Below, piece after piece: positions 31,054 to 39,087 of a stretch of DNA of 64,000 bases. Below the pieces are notes generated by a model. The model was not told the origin of the DNA and did not search any database. It saw only the letters and a program-made list of their open reading frames with translations. The stretch covers positions 1,058,001 through 1,122,000 of the forward strand of contig NZ_CP157874.1 of NCBI RefSeq assembly GCF_040214835.1, given 5' to 3'. The stretch is from Pseudomonas asiatica. GTDB lineage: Bacteria > Pseudomonadota > Gammaproteobacteria > Pseudomonadales > Pseudomonadaceae. The position numbers and the translations under genes are program-made. Every line of letters begins with the position of its first letter. Position 1 is the stretch's first letter.

Positions 31054-31983
31054 TCAACGGTAGCTGATCCCCGGCTTCGCGGTGGAAACCCGCGTGCCGG
31101 CGGTGCCTTTGACGATGTCTTCGATGTTCTCCAGCGAACTGATCACTGCCACTTTGCCGGTGTTGCGGGCAAAGTCGCAGGCCGCCTGCACCTTCGGCCC
31201 CATGGAGCCGGCGGCGAAGCCGAGGCGTTCGAGCTCGTCGGGGTGGGCCTGGGCAATGGCCTTTTGCGTGGGCTTGCCCCAGTCAACATACGCCGCATCG
31301 ACGTCGGTGGCGATTATCAGAAGGTCGGCGTCCAGCTGCTCTGCCAGCAGGGCCGAGCACAGGTCCTTGTCGATCACCGCCTCGATGCCCTTGAGCTTGC
31401 GGTTCTCGTCGTACATGGTGGGGATGCCACCGCCGCCGGCGCAGATCACGATGCTGCTCTTTTCCAGCAGCCACTTGATCGGGCGGATCTCGAAGATGCG
31501 CTTGGGTTTCGGGCTGGCCACCACACGGCGGTACTTGTCGCCGTCGGCCTTGACCACCCAACCCTTTTCCTTGGCCAGGCGCTCGGCCTCTTCCTTGCCA
31601 TAGACCGGGCCGATGAACTTGGTCGGGTCCTTGAAGGCGGGGTCGTTGGCGTCCACTTCGACCTGGGTCAGCAAGGTGGCGAACGGCACCTCGAAGGCCA
31701 GCAGGTTGCCCAGCTCCTGTTCGATCATGTAGCCGATCATGCCCTCGGTCTCGGCACCCAGCACGTCCAGCGGGTAGGCCTCGTCGGGCTTGTAGGACAG
31801 GCCCTGCAGCGACAGCAGGCCAACTTGCGGGCCGTTGCCGTGGGCGATGACCAGCTCGTTGCCTGGGTGGATCTTGGCGATCTGTTCGGTGGCGGTGCGG
31901 ATATTGGCGCGCTGGTTGTCAGCGGTCATGGGCTCGCCGCGACGCAGCAGGGCGTTGCCGCCCAATGCAACAACGATACGCAT
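31054..31983 (-). CDS. arcC: Carbamate kinase
   Basis: The 309-residue enzyme makes ATP from carbamoyl phosphate and ADP in the last step of the arginine deiminase pathway. Family motifs are the start [42 protein letters not shown], the [29 protein letters not shown] segment, and the ATP-site [16 protein letters not shown]. It is the last step of the arcD-arcA-argI-arcC operon. A REP pair lies between it and argI. Confidence 0.96.
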   Translation of the reverse strand: MRIVVALGGNALLRRGEPMTADNQRANIRTATEQIAKIHPGNELVIAHGNGPQVGLLSLQGLSYKPDEAYPLDVLGAETEGMIGYMIEQELGNLLAFEVPFATLLTQVEVDANDPAFKDPTKFIGPVYGKEEAERLAKEKGWVVKADGDKYRRVVASPKPKRIFEIRPIKWLLEKSSIVICAGGGGIPTMYDENRKLKGIEAVIDKDLCSALLAEQLDADLLIIATDVDAAYVDWGKPTQKAIAQAHPDELERLGFAAGSMGPKVQAACDFARNTGKVAVISSLENIEDIVKGTAGTRVSTAKPGISYR

Positions 31984-32041
31984 GGGGAATGTCCTTTAAC
32001 GAAAGAAGGGAGCGCTGCTCTCGACCGGTATCGCCGCCCCC

Positions 32042-32131
32042 TTGTGGGAGCGGGTTTACCCGCGAAAGCGTCAGCCCATGCAACACGGCTGGTGCTACTG
32101 ACGCATTCGCGGGTAAACCCGCTCCCACAGG
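32042..32131. repeat. REP pair inside the arc operon
   Basis: Arms GTGGGAGCGGGTTTACCCGC (32042-32070) and its complement (32102-32131) face outward, with an extra matching GCGTCA/TGACGC next to the core. It lies between argI and arcC in the mRNA. Confidence 0.9.
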
Positions 32132-32163
32132 GATTCGGGTTGCCCGGCTTGCCGAGTCAGCCT

Positions 32164-33174
32164 TTACAGGTCTGCCAGTGTCGACACCAGGATCGCCTTG
32201 ATCGTGTGCATGCGGTTTTCCGCCTGCTCGAAGGCGATGCAGGCCGGCGACTCGAAGACGTCGTCGGTCACTTCGATACCGTTGGCCAGGTCCGGGTACT
32301 GTTCGGCGATCTGCTTGCCTACCTTGGTTTCGGAGTTGTGGAACGCCGGCAGGCAGTGCATGAACTTGGTCCGCGGGTTGCCGGTGGATTTCATCAGCTG
32401 TGCATTCACCTGATACGGCTTGAGCAGCTTGATGCGCTCACCCCAGGCTTCGATCGGCTCACCCATCGATACCCACACGTCGGTGTGCACGAAGTCCACA
32501 CCCTTGACCGCGGCAACCGGGTCTTCGGTGAGGGTGATGCGCGCGCCGCTTTCCTCGGCGTACTTGCGGCAACGCTCGACCAGGTCGTCATGCGGCCACA
32601 GCGCCTTGGGCGCGGCGATGCGCACGTCCATGCCGAGCTTGGCGCCAATCAGCAGCAGCGAGTTGCCCATGTTGTTGCGGGCGTCGCCCAGGTAGGCGTA
32701 GCTGATGTCGTGCAGCGGCTTGTCGCTGTGCTCACGCATGGTCAGCACGTCGGCGATCATCTGGGTGGGGTGGTATTCGTCGGTCAGGCCGTTGAACACC
32801 GGAACACCGGCGAACTTGGCCAGTTCTTCGACGATTTCCTGCTTGAAGCCACGGTACTCGATGGCGTCGTACATGCGCCCGAGCACGCGGGCGGTGTCCT
32901 TCATGCTTTCCTTGTGGCCGATCTGCGAGGAGGTCGGGTCGATGTAGGTGACATTGGCGCCCTGGTCATAGGCGGCCACTTCGAAGGCGCAGCGGGTGCG
33001 GGTAGAGGTTTTTTCGAAGATCAGCGCGATGTTGTTGCCTTTCAGGTGCTGCTGCTCGGTGCCGGTGTACTTGGCGCGCTTGAGGTCGCGGGACAGGTCC
33101 AGCAGGTAGCGCAGCTCGCGGGTGCTGTGGTGTTCCAGGCTGAGCAGGTTGCGGTTGTGAATATTGAACGCCAT
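32164..33174 (-). CDS. argI: Catabolic ornithine carbamoyltransferase
   Basis: The 336-residue enzyme works in the catabolic direction, splitting citrulline to ornithine and carbamoyl phosphate (often named arcB). It has the carbamoyl phosphate motif STRTRCAFE near 56-63, the [12 protein letters not shown] segment and the ornithine motif HCLPAFH near 270. Placement between arcA and arcC and the 336-residue length match the catabolic type. The start [10 protein letters not shown] at 33174 is preceded by AAGGAGAAAAGTC on the reverse strand. Confidence 0.96.
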   Translation of the reverse strand: MAFNIHNRNLLSLEHHSTRELRYLLDLSRDLKRAKYTGTEQQHLKGNNIALIFEKTSTRTRCAFEVAAYDQGANVTYIDPTSSQIGHKESMKDTARVLGRMYDAIEYRGFKQEIVEELAKFAGVPVFNGLTDEYHPTQMIADVLTMREHSDKPLHDISYAYLGDARNNMGNSLLLIGAKLGMDVRIAAPKALWPHDDLVERCRKYAEESGARITLTEDPVAAVKGVDFVHTDVWVSMGEPIEAWGERIKLLKPYQVNAQLMKSTGNPRTKFMHCLPAFHNSETKVGKQIAEQYPDLANGIEVTDDVFESPACIAFEQAENRMHTIKAILVSTLADL

Positions 33175-33243
33175 GACTTTTCTCCTTGAGTTTGGTGAGC
33201 ACACCGGCCGCCGCTTTGTGAGGGCGGCCGGGGGTAATGGTCG

Positions 33244-34497
33244 TTAGTAGTCGATCGGGTCGCGCACGATCGGGCAGGTCATGCAGTGGCCGCCGCCACG
33301 GCCCCGGCCCAGTTCGCCGGCGCTGATGGTGATGACTTCGATCCCGGCCTTGCGCAGCAGGGTATTGGTGTAGGTGTTGCGGTCGTAGCCGATGACCACG
33401 CCCGGCTCGATGGCCACCACGTTGTTGCCGTCATCCCACTGTTCGCGCTCGGCGGCGAAGCTGTTGCCACCGGTCTCCACCACGCGCAGCTTGACCCCAA
33501 GCTGCTCGCCCACCACTTCGATGAACGACTTGTTGATGCGGCGCACGTCCATGCCGTAAGGCTTGCTTTCGTCCGGACGGATGATGAACGGCACGATCTC
33601 TTTCACCACTTCCGGGAAGACCGTGACCAAGTCGCGGTCGCAGAAGCTGAACACGGTATCCAGGTGCATGGCGGCGCGCGATTTCGGCAGGCCTGCGACG
33701 ATCACTTCCTTGACGGCGCCCTTGGCGAACAGGTTCTGCGCGAGCTGGCCGATAGCCTGGCGCGAGGTACGCTCGCCCATGCCGATCAGCACGATGCCCT
33801 TGCCGATCGGCATGACATCGCCGCCCTCGAGGGTGGACTGGCCATGTTCCTTGTCCGGGTCGCCATACCACACCTGGAAGTCGGCGTTGGTGAACTGTGG
33901 GTGGAACTTGTAGATGGCGGTAGTCAGCAGGGTTTCCTGGCGTCGCGCCGGCCAGTACATCGGGTTGAGCGTGACGCCGCCGTAGATCCAGCAGGTGGTG
34001 TCGCGGGTGAACTGGGTGTTGGGCAGCGGTGGCAGGATGAAGCTGGAGTGGCCCAGGTAGTCGTTGTACATCTTGACCACCTCGGCACCTTCGCTCTGCG
34101 GCAGGTCCTGCCCGGCGACGCCGCCGATCAGGAACTCGGCCAGGTGGCGGGGCTCGAGGCCTTCGAGCCAGCTGCGCACTTCATTGGTCAGGCCCACGCC
34201 GACGGTATCGGGGGTGATCTTGCGATCGAGGATCCACTTCAGTGCTTCGGGTTGCTGGACGATGTCGGTCAGCAGGTTGTGCATCTCCAGCACATCCACG
34301 CCACGTTCGCGCATCTTGGTGACAAAGTCGAAATGGTCTCGCTTGGCCTGGTCGACCCAGATCACGTCGTCGAACAGCAGCTCGTCACAGTTGCTCGGCG
34401 TCAGGCGCTTGTGCGCCAGGCCCGGCGAGCAAACCATGACCTTGCGCAGTTTGCCGGCTTCGGAGTGGACACCGTACTTCTGTTTTTCAGCGGACAT
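33244..34497 (-). CDS. arcA: Arginine deiminase
   Basis: The 417-residue guanidino-modifying enzyme converts arginine to citrulline and ammonia. It starts [26 protein letters not shown] and carries the expected active site: the [12 protein letters not shown] region, [10 protein letters not shown] and the nucleophile Cys405 in [11 protein letters not shown] near the C-terminus. The operon neighbours arcD (antiporter), argI and arcC complete the pathway, which yields one ATP per arginine under low oxygen. Confidence 0.97.
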   Translation of the reverse strand: MSAEKQKYGVHSEAGKLRKVMVCSPGLAHKRLTPSNCDELLFDDVIWVDQAKRDHFDFVTKMRERGVDVLEMHNLLTDIVQQPEALKWILDRKITPDTVGVGLTNEVRSWLEGLEPRHLAEFLIGGVAGQDLPQSEGAEVVKMYNDYLGHSSFILPPLPNTQFTRDTTCWIYGGVTLNPMYWPARRQETLLTTAIYKFHPQFTNADFQVWYGDPDKEHGQSTLEGGDVMPIGKGIVLIGMGERTSRQAIGQLAQNLFAKGAVKEVIVAGLPKSRAAMHLDTVFSFCDRDLVTVFPEVVKEIVPFIIRPDESKPYGMDVRRINKSFIEVVGEQLGVKLRVVETGGNSFAAEREQWDDGNNVVAIEPGVVIGYDRNTYTNTLLRKAGIEVITISAGELGRGRGGGHCMTCPIVRDPIDY

Positions 34498-34530
34498 GAT
34501 TTCATTCCTCCAGTTGAACGAAGACGTGGG

Positions 34531-35958
34531 TCAAAGAGTCAGGAAGCCGTCGTACAGGCCAAAGGCTGCCACCAAGGCGCCGATGACCACGGCTGCGAAG
34601 ATCAGTTTTTCCACGTTGGTGAAGACAGGTTGGCCAACCTCACGCTTGGCCTTGGCGAACAGGATTGCGCCAGGTGCGTAGAGCAGGGCCGAGAGCAGCA
34701 GGTATTTCACGCCACCGGCGTACAGCAGCCAGACGGCGTACAACAGGGCGATACCACCGATCACCAGGTCCTTCTGCCGTTCGGCCAGGGCCTGCTCGTA
34801 GGTTTCGCTACGCACTGCCAGCAGCACGGCATAGGCTGCCGACCACAGGTAGGGCACCAGGATCATCGATGTGGCCAGGTAGATCAGCGACAGGTAGGTG
34901 CTGTTGGAGAACAGCGTGATCACCAGGAAGATCTGCACCATGGCGTTGGTCAGCCACAGGGCGTTGGCCGGTACCTGGTTGGCGTTCTCGCGGCGCAGGA
35001 ACTCCGGCATGGTGTGGTCCTTGGCGGCGGCGAACATGATCTCGGCGCACAGCAGCACCCACGACAGCAGGGCCCCGAGCAGCGAGATGATCAGGCCGAC
35101 GCTGATCAGCACCGCGCCCCAGTGGCCGACCACATGCTCCAGCACGGCAGCCATCGACGGGTTCTGCAGCTTGGCCAGTTCCGGTTGGGTCATGATGCCC
35201 AGCGACAGTACGTTGACGAGCACCAGGAACAGCAGCACGGTGACGAAGCCGATGACCGTGGCCTTGCCCACGTCAGAGCGTTTTTCCGCCCGCGACGAGA
35301 AGATGCTCGCACCCTCGATGCCGATGAACACCCACACGGTGACCAGCATCATGTTGCGCACCTGGTTCATCACGCTGCCAAGCTCTGGTGTGCCCAAGGC
35401 CCAGATGTCGGCGGTGAAGATGTCGAGCTTGAAGGCGAACAGGCAGATCAGGGCGAACAGCAGCAGTGGCACCACCTTGGCCACGGTGGTGACCAGGTTG
35501 ATGAACGCCGCTTCCTTGATACCGCGCAGTACCAGGAAGTGCACGGCCCACAGCAGCACCGACGCGCCGATGATGGCGGCCGGGGTGTTGCCTTCGCCGA
35601 AGATCGGGAAGAAGTAGCCCAGGGTGCTGAACAGCAGCACGAAGTAGCCGACGTTGCCCAGCCAGGCACTGATCCAGTAGCCCCAGGCCGAGGAGAAGCC
35701 CATGTAGTCGCCGAAACCGGCCTTGGCGTAGGCATACACCCCGCCATCCAGGTCAGGCTTGCGGTTGGCCAGGGTCTGGAACACGAACGCCAGGGTCAGC
35801 ATGCCGACCGCGGTGATCGCCCAGCCGATCAGCACAGCGCCAACCCCTGCGCTGGCAGCCATGTTTTGCGGCAGCGAGAAGATCCCGCCACCAATCATCG
35901 AACCGACCACAAGTGCAACTAACGCGCCGAGCTTTAGTTTTCCGGATGTATCAGACAT
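34531..35958 (-). CDS. arcD: Arginine/ornithine antiporter ArcD
   Basis: The 475-residue inner-membrane protein of the APC superfamily exchanges external arginine for internal ornithine. It has about 12-13 helices and the first-helix signature LGALVALVVGSMIGGGIFSLPQNMAASAGVGAVLIGW, followed by YAYAKAGFGDYMGFSSAWGYWISAWLGNVGYFVLLFSTLGYFFP. It starts the arcD-arcA-argI-arcC operon. The ribosome binding site AGGAG lies within the inverted repeat CTCCTGCCAGGAG at 35966-35978. It is a close paralogue of the divergent gene at 36395. Confidence 0.95.
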   Translation of the reverse strand: MSDTSGKLKLGALVALVVGSMIGGGIFSLPQNMAASAGVGAVLIGWAITAVGMLTLAFVFQTLANRKPDLDGGVYAYAKAGFGDYMGFSSAWGYWISAWLGNVGYFVLLFSTLGYFFPIFGEGNTPAAIIGASVLLWAVHFLVLRGIKEAAFINLVTTVAKVVPLLLFALICLFAFKLDIFTADIWALGTPELGSVMNQVRNMMLVTVWVFIGIEGASIFSSRAEKRSDVGKATVIGFVTVLLFLVLVNVLSLGIMTQPELAKLQNPSMAAVLEHVVGHWGAVLISVGLIISLLGALLSWVLLCAEIMFAAAKDHTMPEFLRRENANQVPANALWLTNAMVQIFLVITLFSNSTYLSLIYLATSMILVPYLWSAAYAVLLAVRSETYEQALAERQKDLVIGGIALLYAVWLLYAGGVKYLLLSALLYAPGAILFAKAKREVGQPVFTNVEKLIFAAVVIGALVAAFGLYDGFLTL

Positions 35959-36394
35959 TTAACAACTCCTGCCAGGAGAAAGTTGACGACAGAGTAAATC
36001 CGACGCCGCTGCCATTCGCTGACTTGGGTCAGTTCATGGCGACGTGAAGTAGGAAAATTCCTTCACGAAGCTCCTGGAGAGTGCCGACAACTTATGCTGC
36101 AGGGCTTGCACGCTGGCACCTCCATGTCCTTCTAGAGCAAACGCTCTGTTCAGCCTGCGATGCTTGAAGCTAGCCGCTTTTGCCGCTTTCGCAAATTTTT
36201 CACAAGAATTTCGAGTTTTATCGGATTCTTTTCTAGTTGCTCGGGAGCTGCTAGTTTTTACTCGAAGGGTGACATAGACAAAGCAGTTATTAGTGCTATA
36301 GCTTGATTGATCAGGATCATTATAAGTAACACCATCTATATGGCCCGCATGGCTGTTTCAAGCCCATGACAGCGCGCAAAAAAAAGGAAGGCTC
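35959..36394. other. Divergent arcD / arcD2 intergenic region
   Basis: This 436-bp space separates the two antiporter genes. The left two-thirds would be a long leader or upstream region for arcD. The right third is AT-rich and holds an FNR/ANR-type box at 36307-36320. No coding frame was accepted. Confidence 0.6.
36307..36320. promoter_or_regulatory. Candidate ANR (FNR-type) box
   Basis: TTGAT-CAGG-ATCAT matches the consensus TTGAT-N4-ATCAA at nine of ten fixed positions. It lies 74 bases before the arcD2 start and about 350 before arcD. No perfect -10 box sits at the class II distance on either strand (TCTATA forward and TAATAA reverse are both 14 bases from the box), so which gene it serves is open. 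Confidence 0.55.
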
Positions 36395-37822
36395 ATGAGC
36401 GAACCGGGACAGAAGCTGCGCCTGGGCGCGCTGATCGCGTTGGTGGTCGGCTCGATGATTGGTGGCGGGATCTTCTCGCTGCCGCAGAACATGGCGGCGC
36501 GTGCCGATGTGGGGGCGGTGCTGATCGGCTGGGGGATCACCGCGGTCGGCATGCTGGCCCTGGCGTTCGTGTTCCAGACCCTCGCCAACCGCAAGCCAGA
36601 GCTGGACTCGGGGGTGTACGCCTACGCCAAGGCCGGCTTTGGCGAGTACATGGGCTTTTCCTCGGCCTGGGGCTACTGGATCAGTGCCTGGCTGGGCAAC
36701 GTCGGCTACTTCGTGCTGCTGTTCAGCACCCTGGGCTTTTATTTCCCTGTGTTCGGTGAGGGCAACACGCCAATTGCCATCGGTTGCGCCTCACTGCTGC
36801 TGTGGGCGGTGCATTTCCTGGTGCTGCGCGGTATCAAGGAAGCGGCGTTCATCAACCAGGTGACCACCGTGGCCAAGGTGGTGCCGTTGCTGATTTTCGT
36901 GGTGATCGCCGCGTTCGCCTTCCGCGCCGATATCTTCACCCGTGACATCTGGGGCCTGAGCAACCCGCAGTTCGGCAGCGTGCTGGAGCAGGTGCGCAAC
37001 ATGATGTTGGTCACCGTGTTCGTGTTCATCGGCATCGAGGGCGCCAGTGTGTATTCCGGGCGCGCCCAGCGCCGCTCGGATGTGGGCAAGGCCACGGTGA
37101 TCGGTTTCCTGGGAGTACTGGCGCTGCTGGTGCTGGTCAACGTGCTGTCGCTGGGTGTGATGACCCAGCCGGAACTGGCCGGGTTGCAGAACCCGTCACT
37201 GGCCTCGGTGCTGGAGCATATCGTCGGGCCCTGGGGCGCCTTGCTGATCAGTATCGGCCTGGCGATTTCGCTGCTTGGCGCGCTGCTGTCGTGGGCGTTG
37301 CTGTGCGCCGAGATCCTCTTTGCCACGGCGCGGGACAAGACCATGCCGCGCTTCCTGGCCAAGGAAAACGCCAACCATGTGCCGGCCAACGCCCTGTGGC
37401 TGACCAACTGCATGATCCAGGGCTTCCTGCTGATCACGCTGTTTTCCGCCGGTACCTATACCAGCCTGATCTACCTGGCCTCGTCGATGATTCTGGTGCC
37501 ATACCTGTGGTCGGCGGCCTACGCCGTGCTGCTGGCGGTGCGTGCAGAAACCTACGACGGGCAGCCGGCCCTGCGCCGCAAGGACCTGCTGGTGGCGCTG
37601 GTTGCCCTGGTGTATGCCGTGTGGCTGTTGTACGCCGGCGGGCTCAAGTACCTGTTGCTGTCGGCGCTGCTGTACGCGCCGGGCGTGATCCTGTTCGCCA
37701 GGGCCAAGCATGAGCAGGGAAAAACCTTGTTCACCACCTGGGAAAAGCTGATCTTCGCCGCCGTGCTGGCAGGTGCCGCGCTGGCGGCCTATGCCCTGTA
37801 CTCAGGGCTGCTGAGCTTGTGA
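36395..37822 (+). CDS. Second ArcD-type amino acid antiporter
   Basis: The 475-residue protein has the same length and layout as ArcD at 34531-35958 and shares long identical stretches (ALVVGSMIGGGIFSLPQNMA, GYWISAWLGNVGYFVLLFST). It differs most at the extreme N-terminus, in loops and in the C-terminal third. It probably exchanges arginine, ornithine or a related amino acid. The GGAAGG ribosome binding site lies eight bases before the ATG. It overlaps the convergent DUF454 gene by 21 bases. Confidence 0.9.
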   Translation: MSEPGQKLRLGALIALVVGSMIGGGIFSLPQNMAARADVGAVLIGWGITAVGMLALAFVFQTLANRKPELDSGVYAYAKAGFGEYMGFSSAWGYWISAWLGNVGYFVLLFSTLGFYFPVFGEGNTPIAIGCASLLLWAVHFLVLRGIKEAAFINQVTTVAKVVPLLIFVVIAAFAFRADIFTRDIWGLSNPQFGSVLEQVRNMMLVTVFVFIGIEGASVYSGRAQRRSDVGKATVIGFLGVLALLVLVNVLSLGVMTQPELAGLQNPSLASVLEHIVGPWGALLISIGLAISLLGALLSWALLCAEILFATARDKTMPRFLAKENANHVPANALWLTNCMIQGFLLITLFSAGTYTSLIYLASSMILVPYLWSAAYAVLLAVRAETYDGQPALRRKDLLVALVALVYAVWLLYAGGLKYLLLSALLYAPGVILFARAKHEQGKTLFTTWEKLIFAAVLAGAALAAYALYSGLLSL

Positions 37823-38218
37823 CGGGGCAGGGCAGGGGGTGTGCTCGGGGCGGGACCAGATCCACAGGTTGCCCAGGGTCATGCCGGCAATGGCCAGGAA
37901 CACCGGCCAGCGGTGTTCCAGGAACGTCAGCATCAGGCCCGCGCACAGCAGCATGCTGAGGGTCGCGCTGACCTTGGCCCGGCGCTGGATCACCTTGCCA
38001 TTGCGCCAGTTGTACAGGATTGGCCCGAACAGCCGGTGGTTTTCCAGCCAGGCAGACAAGCGCGGCGAACTGCGCGTGGCCGCCCAGGCGGCCAGCAGGA
38101 TGAATTCGGTAGTCGGCAGGCCGGGAATGACGATCGCGACCAGGCCCACGCCCAGGCTCACGTAAGCCAGGAGCGCATACAGCAGGCGGGCGAATTTCGA
38201 GCGGGCGGGTCGGGTCAT
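37802..38218 (-). CDS. YbaN-like DUF454 membrane protein
   Basis: The 138-residue inner-membrane protein belongs to the DUF454 (YbaN) family. Seen are LLYALLAYVSLGVGLVAIVIPGLPTTEFILLAAWAATRSSPRLSAWLENHRLFGPILYNWRNGKVI, where the GLPTTEF and FGPILYNWRNGKVI motifs are typical, and two more C-terminal helices. Function is unknown. The stop lies inside the end of the convergent arcD paralogue. It may be transcribed after the heme oxygenase gene, which ends 54 bases upstream on the same strand. Confidence 0.88.
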   Translation of the reverse strand: MTRPARSKFARLLYALLAYVSLGVGLVAIVIPGLPTTEFILLAAWAATRSSPRLSAWLENHRLFGPILYNWRNGKVIQRRAKVSATLSMLLCAGLMLTFLEHRWPVFLAIAGMTLGNLWIWSRPEHTPCPAPSQAQQP

Positions 38219-38272
38219 GGTCTCACTGCATAAAACGGTTCGGCCACCGGTAGGGTGGCCGGGTACGGCGTG

Positions 38273-38866
38273 TCAAACCAGCGCGGCATCCGCGGCGTAG
38301 GCGTGCTTGAGCAGCTCGGTGAAGCGCTCGAAGGCAGCAACTGCGCCGCGTTCGGCAGCGGCTTCCTCTTCGGCCGACAGGGCCAGGCCATCAAGAATGC
38401 GGGTGAACTGCTTCCAGCCTTCGGCACGGCCTCCGGCCGGTTCGCCCAGGTGTCGGGCACCGAAGCTGTCGGACAGTTCCAGGGCCACGGCACGCTTGAT
38501 CAGAAACGCAGCGCCCAGTTTGGAGCCTTCGGAGACGAAGATCCAGCCCATTGCCTCGCCCAGGCTCGGGTTGCGCAGGGCTCCCGGCACGGCTGGCGGT
38601 ACCTCTGTGTCGAGGTCGGCGAGGTCCAGGCGGGCCTGTTCGGCGCGGCAGCGCTCCGCCAGGTCGGGGACGATGGCGATCAGTTGCGGGTCGTTGTACA
38701 GGGCCTGCAGCTCGGCCTGGAACAGGTACTGGGCGACCACGAAGCGGGCGAAGCTTTCGCGGCTGTCGAAGGGCGCGTGGGCTTTGACCAGGGCATCCAG
38801 TTCGGCGTGGGGGGCGTGGGTGATCTGGTTGAGGCGCTGAGAGCGCAGGGCTGGGCGGTCGGTCAT
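38273..38866 (-). CDS. hemO: Heme oxygenase (HemO/PigA type)
   Basis: The 197-residue soluble enzyme opens heme to biliverdin, iron and CO. It matches bacterial HemO/PigA, with the likely proximal His near residue 17-20 in NQITHAPHAELDALVKAHAPFDSRESFARFVVAQYLFQ, and the distal helix GEAMGWIFVSEGSKLGAAFLIKRA. I chose the ATG at 38866, preceded by AAGGACTGCCCC, because the frame upstream is a REP pair. It follows the heme-type receptor gene on the same strand, which fits release of iron from imported heme. Confidence 0.93.
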   Translation of the reverse strand: MTDRPALRSQRLNQITHAPHAELDALVKAHAPFDSRESFARFVVAQYLFQAELQALYNDPQLIAIVPDLAERCRAEQARLDLADLDTEVPPAVPGALRNPSLGEAMGWIFVSEGSKLGAAFLIKRAVALELSDSFGARHLGEPAGGRAEGWKQFTRILDGLALSAEEEAAAERGAVAAFERFTELLKHAYAADAALV

Positions 38867-38957
38867 GGGGCAGTCCTTGGAAAAGGGGCGTCTAGAGACA
38901 AGACGAAACAGCGGGGGTGGGACAGTAAAAAAAGCTGGTATTTGTGCTGGTAGTGCT

Positions 38958-39050
38958 GGCCTCTTCGCGGGTAAACCCGCTCCCACAGGGACATTACAGC
39001 CCCGAGGTCTGCGCAATACCTGTGGGAGCGGGTTTACCCGCGAAGAGGCC
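38958..39050. repeat. REP pair, GCGGGTTTACCCGC type
   Basis: Inverted arms at 38958-38989 and 39019-39050 are exact complements over 32 bases, including the outer GGCCTCTTCGCGGG. The pair lies between the receptor gene and hemO. Confidence 0.92.
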
Positions 39051-39087
39051 GTCACTGACGAAACAAACCTGTCAGCGATAATCCAGG

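Noticed and set aside
30997..33189. 730-codon open frame on the forward strand
   Set aside because: It is antisense to arcC and argI and crosses a REP pair, with no credible domain.
33286..35922. 878-codon open frame on the forward strand
   Set aside because: It is the antisense shadow of arcA and arcD, with a His/Gln/Asp-rich sequence and no ribosome binding site.
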